Positions 1-7,534 of a stretch of 43,418 nt of DNA are shown piece by piece. The notes beneath the pieces were generated by a model. It had not been told where the DNA came from. It did not search any database and saw nothing but the letters and a program-made list of their open reading frames with translations. The position numbers and the translations under genes are program-made. Origin of the DNA: an uncultured Eubacteriales bacterium (GTDB lineage: Bacteria; Bacillota; Clostridia; TANB77; CAG-508); assembly GCA_948443845.1 (NCBI GenBank), contig CAOJUE010000015.1, positions 1 to 43,418 on the forward strand, given 5' to 3'. Every line of letters starts with the position of its first letter. Position 1 is the stretch's first letter.

Positions 1-134
1 TTTGTTTATAATACTTTCGGTTCTTTGCTTTTAATTGATTCACGGATTCAGGAGTCTATTTGAAATAATTTTGAAATGGATCACTTTTCATATCATTTTC
101 CCACTCTTACTGGACTTTTCCCGCACAGAGATAC

Positions 135-163
135 TTGACATTTTATGTAAAATATGCTATAAT
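135..163 (+). promoter_or_regulatory. Sigma-A promoter for the 207-818 gene
   Basis: TTGACA at 135-140 and TATAAT at 158-163 are both perfect consensus with a 17-base spacer. The ribosome binding site AAAGGAG and the ATG at 207 follow about 45 bases downstream. Confidence 0.88.
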
Positions 164-206
164 ATTGTTGTTTTAAAAACCGTTTTTAAGAAAAGGAGAA
201 TGACTT

Positions 207-818
207 ATGAGAAAAAAATTTTTTCCACATGTAGTAGCGTTCGTATGTATCGCATTCGTAATTTCGCTTGTCAGCGTTGTTGGTGTGTTAGCTTACAGCA
301 CCAATAAAGTGCAAACCCTAAACGCTTCGCTCAAAGAAATCGGAAATCGGCTAGATTCAGCCAAAATTGCCACAGCAGAATCTGATTTCGATGCTAGCCA
401 GAAACTATACGAGCAATGCTATGCCGAAATCATTTGGCAAAATAGTCAGATGAATCTGCTGTATTGTCCAGAACTTGAGCATCCAGTCATTCGGGCAGTG
501 ACAGAAAATAACTGGAATTTGCTTGAAGATGCATCTATTTTCAATACTTCTTCAAAAAAGGATTTAGACATCATCGAAGTATCACCTTGTGCATCTGGCA
601 TTAAGGAATTTTCTTATTTGCCGGCAGATGATATGACATCAGAGTCCAAAAATCCGCCAGAATCCGGCTGGATTTCAGTTTCGCCGAATGAACAGGGAAA
701 TTATTTGCTTCCTTTAAAAGAAGGCAAAGAAATTGCTGGCAGTTATTATACTGTATTCAAATACGTCATTTATGATTATACATATTATGGTATGATAGCC
801 TTAAGTACCATCTTTTGA
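207..818 (+). CDS. Secreted or membrane-anchored protein of unknown function
   Basis: A 203-residue protein I do not recognise. A short basic N-terminus (MRKK) is followed by a hydrophobic stretch at about residues 8-30 that ends near VLAYS, so it is a signal peptide or a single membrane anchor. The remaining 170 residues are soluble and probably extracytoplasmic; two or three scattered cysteines are visible but no catalytic motif. AAAGGAG stands before the start. It is the only large plus-strand gene here, has its own perfect promoter and ends in a bidirectional terminator shared with pheT. Its base composition looks richer in GC than its neighbours, and it uses CGG as a sense codon twice (348-350 and 492-494), unlike the core genes, which hints at different ancestry. 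Confidence 0.75.
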   Translation: MRKKFFPHVVAFVCIAFVISLVSVVGVLAYSTNKVQTLNASLKEIGNRLDSAKIATAESDFDASQKLYEQCYAEIIWQNSQMNLLYCPELEHPVIRAVTENNWNLLEDASIFNTSSKKDLDIIEVSPCASGIKEFSYLPADDMTSESKNPPESGWISVSPNEQGNYLLPLKEGKEIAGSYYTVFKYVIYDYTYYGMIALSTIF

Positions 819-820
819 CA

Positions 821-853
821 AAAACCCCGTTTCTGCACAAGAAACGGGGTTTT
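821..853. terminator. Bidirectional intrinsic terminator
   Basis: A 14-base perfect stem (821-834 with 840-853) has a 5-base loop. The A and T runs at its ends give a U-tract in both directions. It lies between the convergent 207-818 gene and pheT and can serve both. Confidence 0.92.
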
Positions 854-857
854 CATT

Positions 858-3266
858 TTATTTTCTAAGTTCTGCACCTAAATTATCTTCTAATTCTTTG
901 ATAATTTCTTCCATGGTTTGGTTGATTTCTTCGTCTGTTAAGGTTCGATCATTGCTTCTGAATTTTAGGCTGTAGGCAACACTTTTCTTATTTTCACCCA
1001 ATTTTTCATTTCTATAAACATCAAATAATTGGATTTCTTCTAAGATTTTTTTGCCTTTTTTCTGAATTGCTTTTTCAATATTGCCAACTTCCACATTTTC
1101 ATCAATAACCATGGCAAGATCTCTTTCGACTGCTGGGAATTTAGCAACTTCGGTATATTTTTTATTGATTTTACCGTACTTTACTAACTTATCTAGCCAA
1201 ATCTCAGCCACATAAATTTCACCTTTTAAGCCATAATTGTCGGCAACTCGTGGATGAATTTCTCCCAAAGTCGCAATCACATCTTTTCCCACCTTGATAT
1301 TGGCAGTTTTCCCCGGATGATAACTATTATTCGTCTTTTCACTAACCACGTCATAACGCAAAACCGAACTAAGCGTCAAAATTTTCTCGACCAAGCCTTT
1401 CAAAATATAGAAATCAACATCATCGCCGTACATGCCAATTGTCACAATTGTGTCTTCCTGTGGCACTTCGCCTTTTTCAATTTGTCCGTCTACATTTCTG
1501 TACACTCTAGAAATATCAAATAATCCTACATTTTTGTTTTTCTTGGATTGATTATTGCTAATCGTTTGTAGCATACTTGGAAGTGTAGTCGTTCTCATAA
1601 TCGAATAATCTTCGCTTAGCGGATTTTTTACGTGAATCACTTGACTACGCAAATCGCTATCTTCTGTGATTTCCATTTTATCTAAATCGTCTGGACTAAT
1701 GAAACCATACGTATAAATTTCGGATAATCCTTTACCCACTAGCGTTTGACGGATTTTATCTTTCAATTTTTGCATTTTGGTTCGAATTCCCAAAGTCGCC
1801 TCTGCGTTGATTAAAGTACAATCGACCTTGTCGTAACCATAAAAACGCACGATTTCTTCGGCAAGGTCGGCTAAGCGCTCGATGTCAATTCGAAAATAAG
1901 GCGGAATGACAAAGTCGCCTTCTACTTTCATTTCTAGTTTTTCCAAAGTTTTTACCATATCTTCTCTCGAAATTTCCGTTCCCAACAAACGATTGATTTT
2001 TTCTGGACTAAATTCTACTTTTTTGCTTTCCTGCTTGGTTGGATAAACATCGACTTTTCCCGGAACAGCTTTTCCTGCGCCAATTAATTCCACCAATTCG
2101 ACGGCTCGATTAATGCTACGTTCCGCATTTTCCGCAGGCAACCCCTTTTCATAACGACTGGACGCTTCGGTACGAAGTCCGACTTTTTTGGCGGTTTTTC
2201 TGACACTTCCACCATTAAAAACAGCCGATTCAAATACAACGGTAGTTGTCGTATTTTCAATTTCCGAATTTTGCGCTCCCATAACCCCTGCAATCGCAAC
2301 CGCTTTTTCGTCATCTGCTATGACTAGCATGTCACTACTTAAAATTCTTTCTTGTTCGTCCAAAGTTATGATTTTTTCGCCGTCGTTTGCACGTCTTACA
2401 GTAATGTGTTTTCCAGAAATGGCGTTAATATCAAAAGCATGCATTGGCTGACCAAGTTCTAGCATCACATAATTGGTAATATCGACAATATTGTTAATAC
2501 TTCTTACGCCACAAGCCTCCAATCTTCTTTTCAGCCAATCTGGTGATTCCCCCACTTTGACGTCCTTTACGACCCTAGCAATATAACGATAACACAAATC
2601 AGGAGCCGTAATATCGACTTTGATTCCTTCGATTTCGGATTGATTTTCGACCTTCATTTCACTTAAATTTTGGCGTGGATTTTTAAATTCTGTATTTAAA
2701 GAAATAGCAGTTTCACGTCCTAAACCTTCGATTGATAAGCAATCTGGTCGGTTAGAAGTAATTTCGAAATCAAGAATTTCTTCTTCTAACCCTAAAACTT
2801 CTACGATATTTTCGCCTAATTTGCTTTCCATTTCTTGTGGCAAAATCATGATTCCATGTTCAATTTGGTTCGGATAACGGTCAACTGGAATACCTAATTC
2901 AGCACAAGCGCACATCATTCCATTGGATTCAATTCCGCGAAGTTCGCCTTTTTTGATATGGATGTCATTTGGCAAAGTAGATCCATCTTTTGCAATTGGG
3001 ACGATGTCGCCTACTTTTACATTGTTGGCACCTGTTACAATTTGTAAAATTTCGTTTCCGACATCTACCTTCGTAACGATTAATTTATCGGCATTGGGAT
3101 GTTTTTCGATTTCCAAAATCTTGCCGATTACGACATTTTCAATATCTTTTCCTTTTTCTTCGATGGTTTCTAGTTTGGAGCCAGTCATGGTTAGAATGTC
3201 TCCTAATTCTTTTCCAGAAACCTTGATATCGCTAAATTCTTTTAGCCATTCTGTACTTGCTTTCAT
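858..3266 (-). CDS. pheT: Phenylalanine-tRNA ligase beta subunit
   Basis: The beta chain of the (alpha-beta)2 synthetase that charges tRNA-Phe in the cytoplasm. Its 802 residues match the usual bacterial length. Domains run in the normal order: OB-fold tRNA-binding domain at about 40-150, B3/B4 editing region at about 210-385, B5 at about 405-470, catalytic-like core, and the anticodon-binding FDX-ACB domain at about 708-801. AGGAGG lies just before the ATG. It is the last gene of the T-box operon, separated from pheS by four unrelated genes, whereas the two are usually adjacent. I found no in-frame CGG codon in it. The frame is intact. Confidence 0.97.
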   Translation of the reverse strand: MKASTEWLKEFSDIKVSGKELGDILTMTGSKLETIEEKGKDIENVVIGKILEIEKHPNADKLIVTKVDVGNEILQIVTGANNVKVGDIVPIAKDGSTLPNDIHIKKGELRGIESNGMMCACAELGIPVDRYPNQIEHGIMILPQEMESKLGENIVEVLGLEEEILDFEITSNRPDCLSIEGLGRETAISLNTEFKNPRQNLSEMKVENQSEIEGIKVDITAPDLCYRYIARVVKDVKVGESPDWLKRRLEACGVRSINNIVDITNYVMLELGQPMHAFDINAISGKHITVRRANDGEKIITLDEQERILSSDMLVIADDEKAVAIAGVMGAQNSEIENTTTTVVFESAVFNGGSVRKTAKKVGLRTEASSRYEKGLPAENAERSINRAVELVELIGAGKAVPGKVDVYPTKQESKKVEFSPEKINRLLGTEISREDMVKTLEKLEMKVEGDFVIPPYFRIDIERLADLAEEIVRFYGYDKVDCTLINAEATLGIRTKMQKLKDKIRQTLVGKGLSEIYTYGFISPDDLDKMEITEDSDLRSQVIHVKNPLSEDYSIMRTTTLPSMLQTISNNQSKKNKNVGLFDISRVYRNVDGQIEKGEVPQEDTIVTIGMYGDDVDFYILKGLVEKILTLSSVLRYDVVSEKTNNSYHPGKTANIKVGKDVIATLGEIHPRVADNYGLKGEIYVAEIWLDKLVKYGKINKKYTEVAKFPAVERDLAMVIDENVEVGNIEKAIQKKGKKILEEIQLFDVYRNEKLGENKKSVAYSLKFRSNDRTLTDEEINQTMEEIIKELEDNLGAELRK

Positions 3267-3276
3267 ATTTTTCCTC

Positions 3277-3615
3277 CTATCTTATAATCACACTTTGATA
3301 ATATTTTTCTTGAAAATCTGTTAAACGTCTTATTTCATCATCTGTGAAATTCTTATTTTCTGGTACAATCACTAACTTATCGTCATCATCGTTGGTTCTG
3401 TGAATCACCGCAATGCATTTGCCTGTGTATTCTTTTAGTGGTTTATGTTCACCTAAAATATAGCAATCCAGTTCTTCTCCGTCGCCACTAACTGTATTAG
3501 GAACAAATCCATAATTTACCAAATAAATATGGTCTGGATAGCTAGAATGACTACTTCCAATCGGTCTATCTATTTTCACATGAACCATTTTTCCGATATA
3601 CTCTGTTGATTCCAT
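3277..3615 (-). CDS. Short inorganic pyrophosphatase-like protein
   Basis: A 112-residue protein resembling the compact clostridial form of soluble class I inorganic pyrophosphatase. The stretch SGDGEELDCYILG resembles the family signature D-x-D-P-x-D-x, but the second Asp is Glu here. The protein is much shorter than the roughly 170 residues of classical enzymes, so pyrophosphatase activity is uncertain. Pyrophosphate hydrolysis would pull tRNA aminoacylation forward, which fits its place 10 bases upstream of pheT. A good ribosome binding site (AAAGGAGA) precedes the ATG. The gap from hepT (3616-3688) may hold a weak promoter, but I cannot name one with confidence. Confidence 0.72.
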   Translation of the reverse strand: MESTEYIGKMVHVKIDRPIGSSHSSYPDHIYLVNYGFVPNTVSGDGEELDCYILGEHKPLKEYTGKCIAVIHRTNDDDDKLVIVPENKNFTDDEIRRLTDFQEKYYQSVIIR

Positions 3616-3688
3616 TGTTCTCCTTTCAGAATTCGCACAAGTTTCATATAATTATCACATAGAGTTCACAATCATGTGCTTATCAGTT

Positions 3689-4066
3689 TTATAATTTTTG
3701 TAAAACTTCTTTTAGCAAAAACAGATATTTATTCTTAATTAAATCATAAATTTCTCTTGATGTTTTTTCGTCATACAAATGTGATAAACTGTTTCTGGAA
3801 AGCATCATAGCAATCCAATCTTCTCCGTTTTCAATTAGTCCCTGCTTAAATGCTGCTTGAATTACTTCTCTTGGGCTTCCTGTATGTTCAATCACGCCAT
3901 TGTATTCTAAGTAATCTTTCATCGTTTTCCAGGCTAGTTCAAAGGTAAATTCAAATCGATGTAACGTTCCATCGATTGCAAGTTCTGTCTCATTTTCTTG
4001 CAGGGCTTCTTTTAATCTTTGGAAAGCATTTTCCAAATCAAATTTTCTCTCTTCTAATCTTTTCAT
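3689..4066 (-). CDS. hepT: HepT-type HEPN toxin, HI0074 family
   Basis: A 125-residue all-alpha protein of the HI0074 (nucleotidyltransferase substrate-binding) family. RNSLSHLY at residues 91-98 is the RX4HXY motif of HepT RNases: Arg91 and His96 would be catalytic, and Tyr98 is the residue that the partner MntA AMPylates to silence the toxin in characterised type VII systems. Its start overlaps the mntA stop as ATGA, so translation is coupled. The function follows from family knowledge plus the intact motif; toxicity here is inferred. It lies between pheS and pheT inside a T-box operon, an unusual position. Confidence 0.85.
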   Translation of the reverse strand: MKRLEERKFDLENAFQRLKEALQENETELAIDGTLHRFEFTFELAWKTMKDYLEYNGVIEHTGSPREVIQAAFKQGLIENGEDWIAMMLSRNSLSHLYDEKTSREIYDLIKNKYLFLLKEVLQKL

Positions 4067-4350
4067 GATAATTCAACTCCTTCCTTTTCGATTGAATTTA
4101 GCAATTCTTGTTTGGTATCTTGGTTTACAAAAATCAAATCCACCATATAAACAATATCTAACAAATCCATTTCATTTCTGATTTTAAATTCATCTTGTTT
4201 TTCCACATTTTCAAAAATTGCCAAATCGATGTCAGAATTATTTTTGTAATCTCCTCTTGCCCTAGAACCAAATAGCTTAAATCGATATTTTCCATTATTT
4301 TGAATAACATTCATAATCTGTTTATAGGCATTTTCCGATAAACCAAACAT
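4063..4350 (-). CDS. mntA: MntA-type minimal nucleotidyltransferase, antitoxin
   Basis: A 95-residue nucleotidyltransferase of the HI0073/MNT family. The GSRARG motif at about residues 28-33 and SDIDLAIF with Asp40 and Asp42 form the GSX(10)DXD metal and nucleotide site. In studied pairs this enzyme transfers AMP from ATP to the tyrosine of HepT and so acts as the antitoxin. It lies upstream of hepT with a 4-base overlap, the usual order. AGGAGG precedes the ATG by a few bases. Confidence 0.87.
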   Translation of the reverse strand: MFGLSENAYKQIMNVIQNNGKYRFKLFGSRARGDYKNNSDIDLAIFENVEKQDEFKIRNEMDLLDIVYMVDLIFVNQDTKQELLNSIEKEGVELS

Positions 4351-4362
4351 TTTTCCTCCTTA

Positions 4363-4788
4363 CTATAATTTTTTAAAATAAGCATTTTCTTTTTCATAGC
4401 CTAAACTTTGATAAAACGCATTTGCTTCTTCGGTATTGACTGCTGTTAAATCAATAAAACTAACGTTTAATTTTCGCAAATCTTCTTCCATGAATCGAAA
4501 CATTTTCGTTGCAATTCCTTGTCTTTTGTATTTGGCTCTTACGTTCCAAACGGTGGCAAAATTTTGGCATTCTTCCACAATATCTTCATGCAAAATGACA
4601 TTTAAAAATCCGACTAGTTCGTTTTCATTGGTGACAGCAGAATAAAATAAATAATGTTCGTCATTTTTTAGTTTCTCGAATTTTTCGTACATTTTTGGAA
4701 TATTCGTTTCTTTTCCAAAACCTGATTTGTAGAGTTCTGGCAATTGCTTTAAATCTTCGGTGGTTGTTTTTCTGATTGTAAAATCCAT
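4363..4788 (-). CDS. GNAT-family N-acetyltransferase
   Basis: A 141-residue Gcn5-related acetyltransferase that uses acetyl-CoA; the substrate is unknown. Motif A is visible as VRAKYKRQGIATKMF (the acetyl-CoA pyrophosphate loop, RxxGIAT), followed by the C-terminal NTEEANAFYQSLGYE motif typical of the fold. AAAGGAGAG precedes the ATG. It lies between pheS, with a repeat element in the gap, and the MntA-HepT pair. It could modify a small molecule or a protein N-terminus; nothing in the context decides. Confidence 0.9.
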   Translation of the reverse strand: MDFTIRKTTTEDLKQLPELYKSGFGKETNIPKMYEKFEKLKNDEHYLFYSAVTNENELVGFLNVILHEDIVEECQNFATVWNVRAKYKRQGIATKMFRFMEEDLRKLNVSFIDLTAVNTEEANAFYQSLGYEKENAYFKKL

Positions 4789-4812
4789 GTTTTCTCTCCT
4801 TTTAGGGATTAA

Positions 4813-4851
4813 TATTTTCGGGAAGGACGGGTCAAGCCCACGCCCCTACAA
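4813..4851 (-). repeat. GTAGGGGC-type intergenic repeat, copy 1
   Basis: On the minus strand this reads AATATTGTAGGGGCGTGGGC followed by a short GGG/CCC stem. Its GTAGGGGC core and flanking AT pattern match the element near 14001-14030. It lies between pheS and the GNAT gene and is much richer in GC than its surroundings, so it is probably one copy of a small dispersed, non-coding repeat family. Confidence 0.55.
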
Positions 4852-4853
4852 TA

Positions 4854-5874
4854 TTAAAATTGTTTCAAGAAACGCACGTCATTTTCATATAATAAACGCA
4901 AATCGTCAATTCCGAATTTTGCCATGGCGATTCTTTCGACACCGAATCCGAAGGCAAATCCTGAATATTCATTTGGGTCAATTCCACAGTTTTCTAACAC
5001 TTTGGGGTGTACCATTCCACAGCCTAAAAGTTCAATCCAACCTTCTTGTTTACAAACACGGCAACCTTTTCCACCACAAACGAAGCATGAAACATCTGCT
5101 TCTGCACTTGGTTCTGTAAATGGAAAATGATGTGGTCTAAAACGTACTTTCGTATTTTGACCTAAACAATTTTTCGCAAACATCTCCAAAGTCCCCTTCA
5201 AATCTGACATCGTAATATTTTTATCCACAACTAATCCTTCAATTTGATGGAAAACTGGAGAATGCGTTGCGTCCAATGTATCTGAACGATACACTGCTCC
5301 CGGGCAAATAATTTTAATGGGTGGTTTTTGATTTTCCATGACTCTTGCTTGCACAGGCGAAGTTTGTGTTCTTAAAATGACATCATCTGTGATATAAAAA
5401 GTATCTTGCAAATCTCTTGCTGGGTGGTCGGCTGGCGTATTTAATTTGTCAAAATTGTAAATGGCTGTTTCGACTTCTGGTCCGTCAGCAATGGAATATC
5501 CCATTCCTAAAAAGATTTCTTCTACTTCTTGAATGACTTGTGTGATTGGATGAATCGAACCGAAGTTCGATATTTTTTCCCGGCATGGTCACATCAATTT
5601 TTTCTTTGGCTAATTTCTGTTCCAACAATCTTTCTTTGACGTCTTGCTCACGTCTTTCCATGGCTTTTTCAATTTCTTCTCGAAGGCTATTTACTTTTTG
5701 CCCAAAAATTGGTCTTTCTTCTGCTGACATACCTCCTAAGCCTTTTAGCATAGAAGTTACTTCCCCTTTTTTGCCTAAATATTTGACTTTTAAGTCCTGC
5801 AATTCCTGCAAAGTTTTAATTTCGCCAAGTTTTTTCTTGACCATTTCGCTCATCTCTGAAATTTTGTCTACCAT
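4854..5874 (-). CDS. pheS: Phenylalanine-tRNA ligase alpha subunit, needs +1 frameshift
   Basis: The alpha, catalytic chain of phenylalanyl-tRNA synthetase. The N-terminal coiled-coil arm (about residues 1-90) and the class II core are both complete, with motifs HQIEG and [14 protein letters not shown]. The reading frame breaks once, at codon 105: an extra C turns the expected ELGSIHPIT into an in-frame CGG. Skipping one base gives 339 residues, the normal length. Without it, translation continues in the wrong frame to a stop near 5485 and the catalytic domain is lost. The start at 5874 is set by AAGGAGG; the longer frame to 5937 lacks a site. The gene is controlled by the T-box upstream. As pheS is normally essential, either recoding occurs or the extra base is false. 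Confidence 0.93.
5554..5571 (-). other. +1 frameshift site in pheS (CTT CGG T)
   Basis: The codon CGG occupies 5562-5560 in the upstream frame. Omitting C5562 makes GGT and joins the two pheS frames. The site lies in a 7-base perfect stem (5554-5560 with 5565-5571) closed by the loop TTCG, a very stable RNA tetraloop. Confidence 0.7.
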
Positions 5875-5917
5875 AGTTTCCTCCTTTATATTTAAAAAAT
5901 TTTTTGTTAGTTTACCA

Positions 5918-6112
5918 TTACTTTGCTTTTTTCTCATTCTCTTCAGTTAATGCCTTCTCCATCATTTTATCCAATTCATCTTTTACTTTTTTTCCTGTAA
6001 TTTTTTCATATGCCTCTTTTATTCCATTTCTAACAGCCCACTTAACAACAAAATATAATGCAATTAAAATAATGATTGCTGTTCCACCACTAATTCCTAA
6101 TTCTTCCCACAT
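5918..6112 (-). CDS. Small single-span membrane protein, unknown
   Basis: A 64-residue protein with one hydrophobic helix at about residues 9-27 (GTAIIILIALYFVVKW), followed by an amphipathic, highly charged lysine- and glutamate-rich tail. AAGGAGG sits six bases before the ATG. It is the first gene after the T-box, ahead of pheS, so it is co-regulated with phenylalanyl-tRNA synthetase. I recognise no family. The ribosome binding site and codon pattern support it as real. Confidence 0.7.
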   Translation of the reverse strand: MWEELGISGGTAIIILIALYFVVKWAVRNGIKEAYEKITGKKVKDELDKMMEKALTEENEKKAK

Positions 6113-6185
6113 AAAAAATCCTCCTTATAACTACTATTATCATCTCAAATTTTTATGAAACCTTCTATTTTTTTAGTTTTTGAAT

Positions 6186-6433
6186 AAAAAAAGCACCTCA
6201 TCCATAGGACGAAATGCTCGTGTTACCACCTAATTTCGTTAAAATTTCTTTTAACCTCGAAAGTTATAACGTAACTTAAACGCTTATATCTACTCTAATT
6301 TCAATATAAGAACCTCAAAAGTGAAATTTCAATAAACAAATACCTAAGTAAGCTTTCAGCTAATGCTTACTTTCTCTGGGGATATTTTAGCTGTTTATTT
6401 ACTTTGCTTTTTCTAGCGGTTTCTATTTTATTT
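6186..6433 (-). promoter_or_regulatory. T-box leader, probably tRNA-Phe specific
   Basis: The leader of the pheS operon shows the Stem I pieces (CCAGAGAAAG and the GCTGAAAG apical loop), a specifier region GAAATTTCAC in which TTC at 6325-6323 (Phe) is followed by A, and the conserved T-box AGGTGGTAACACG at 6231-6219. An 11-pair terminator stem (6216-6192 region) ending in T7 follows. Uncharged tRNA-Phe would stabilise the antiterminator and switch the operon on. The Phe assignment rests on TTC in the specifier loop and the downstream genes. Confidence 0.93.
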
Positions 6434-6439
6434 GTATAT

Positions 6440-6468
6440 ATGATAGCACATTTTAGTTAAAAAGTCAA
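6440..6468 (-). promoter_or_regulatory. Promoter of the T-box pheS operon
   Basis: TTGACT (6468-6463) and TATCAT (6445-6440) are separated by 17 bases and place the transcript start at the beginning of the T-box. Confidence 0.8.
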
Positions 6469-6500
6469 GAGTCTGAAAGTGTTTTTTTCCATTTATAGAC

Positions 6501-6540
6501 AACTCCTTGATGAACTTATTTTAAGTTTCATCAAGGAGTT
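6501..6540. repeat. Inverted repeat, possible terminator
   Basis: A 14-base perfect stem (AACTCCTTGATGAA with its complement at 6527-6540) has a 12-base loop, just past the stop of the 6546 gene. No clean U-tract follows on either strand, so it may be a factor-assisted terminator or an mRNA-stabilising 3' hairpin. Confidence 0.55.
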
Positions 6541-6545
6541 CTTTC

Positions 6546-7427
6546 TCAAGCTTTCAAGCATACTACGGCTCTACACGCAACCTCTTTTCTTTGATCCACA
6601 TAATCTCCAGGCTCATATAATGTTGTGAATCGATCTGCAATGATTCCGCCGCCCCAGCCAAAATTGTTTCCGCGCCAGACATAGAAATTTCCAGAACGCT
6701 CATTGGTTAGTTCTCCGAAATTTCCTGCTAACCCGTTGATATTGAAAACATAGCCATTCTCCTTGCTGCCATTTGGCATTAATTTGTGCGGAGAATTGGG
6801 TGATTTCCAATAATTTCCAAGATTTGTCGAATCCCTTACAATTTCCTTATACGTCTGCGCTTTTAAGTGAATGATTGCTTCACATAACGTATCATACGCT
6901 TCGCCTGGTGGCAGGCAACTGTATACTTCTTTGGGCATTTTGTCCACTTCTTTTAAGAAATGTTCTGGGCGCATGCGCATTTCGTACATTTCTTTTATTG
7001 TACAGGGCATAAGTCCTTTGGTAAATACGACTTTTCCAGTATTATCTTTTGCTGCCATGTATCTGGATATGTAAAAGATTTTATACTTGTGAACACTTCT
7101 AAAAACAGCCTTATTTACCCAGTTATTATAGGATTTTGTTGCTAATAATTCCGTCCACCATGTTTGCCTGAAATATCTTCTACCATATTTCACATGAGTA
7201 GTGCCGTCTATCGTTCCGTTTTTGGGAAGACATTCCACAGGAACAGCAACATATTCACTTCCTGTATACTGGTTTTGAATGACATATCCCGTCTCTGGCG
7301 TGCCAAGTGAATGTTGACAACCTGGTAAGTGTATTGGTTCTTTCCAGCTATACACTTTTTTGGGGGACCATATGTATGGTACATTATTTAATGCAGTCCG
7401 GTTTTGGTTTTGGTTTCTACTTTCCAT
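6546..7427 (-). CDS. FGE-sulfatase-like fold protein
   Basis: A 293-residue protein. Its C-terminus resembles the formylglycine-generating-enzyme (SUMF1) or C-type lectin-like fold: NINGLAGNFGELTNERSG parallels the family's LAGNVWEW segment, a WRGNNFGWGGG stretch follows, and it ends with EVACRAVVCLKA, like the family's GFRCV end. No catalytic cysteine pair is evident, so a binding or structural role is more likely than sulfatase activation. The start at 7427 has AAAGGGA; the ATG at 7469 lies on the promoter's transcript start and is unlikely. It has its own promoter. One sense CGG sits at codon 10. Confidence 0.7.
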   Translation of the reverse strand: MESRNQNQNRTALNNVPYIWSPKKVYSWKEPIHLPGCQHSLGTPETGYVIQNQYTGSEYVAVPVECLPKNGTIDGTTHVKYGRRYFRQTWWTELLATKSYNNWVNKAVFRSVHKYKIFYISRYMAAKDNTGKVVFTKGLMPCTIKEMYEMRMRPEHFLKEVDKMPKEVYSCLPPGEAYDTLCEAIIHLKAQTYKEIVRDSTNLGNYWKSPNSPHKLMPNGSKENGYVFNINGLAGNFGELTNERSGNFYVWRGNNFGWGGGIIADRFTTLYEPGDYVDQRKEVACRAVVCLKA

Positions 7428-7473
7428 AGTTTTCCCTTTCTTTTCTATAAAACATATTTTATGTATCATTGGT

Positions 7474-7502
7474 ATTATAGCATATTGGTTGAGGTCTGTA
7501 AA
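7474..7502 (-). promoter_or_regulatory. Promoter of the FGE-like gene
   Basis: TTTACA (7502-7497), a 17-base spacer and perfect TATAAT (7479-7474). It also decides the start codon: the first ATG (7469) would lie at the transcript's 5' end. Confidence 0.8.
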
Positions 7503-7534
7503 GGATTTATTCAGCTAAATTTTTATTTTTTCCA

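Noticed and set aside
35..307. A 90-residue frame on the plus strand at the left edge
   Set aside because: It spans the perfect promoter at 135-163 and overlaps the real gene at 207 in another frame; there is no ribosome site.
5565..5590. A -1 slippery heptamer G_GGA_AAA in phase just before the pheS hairpin
   Set aside because: It fits classic -1 frameshifting in form, but pheS needs a +1 change of frame; -1 leads to the wrong frame. It is probably coincidence.
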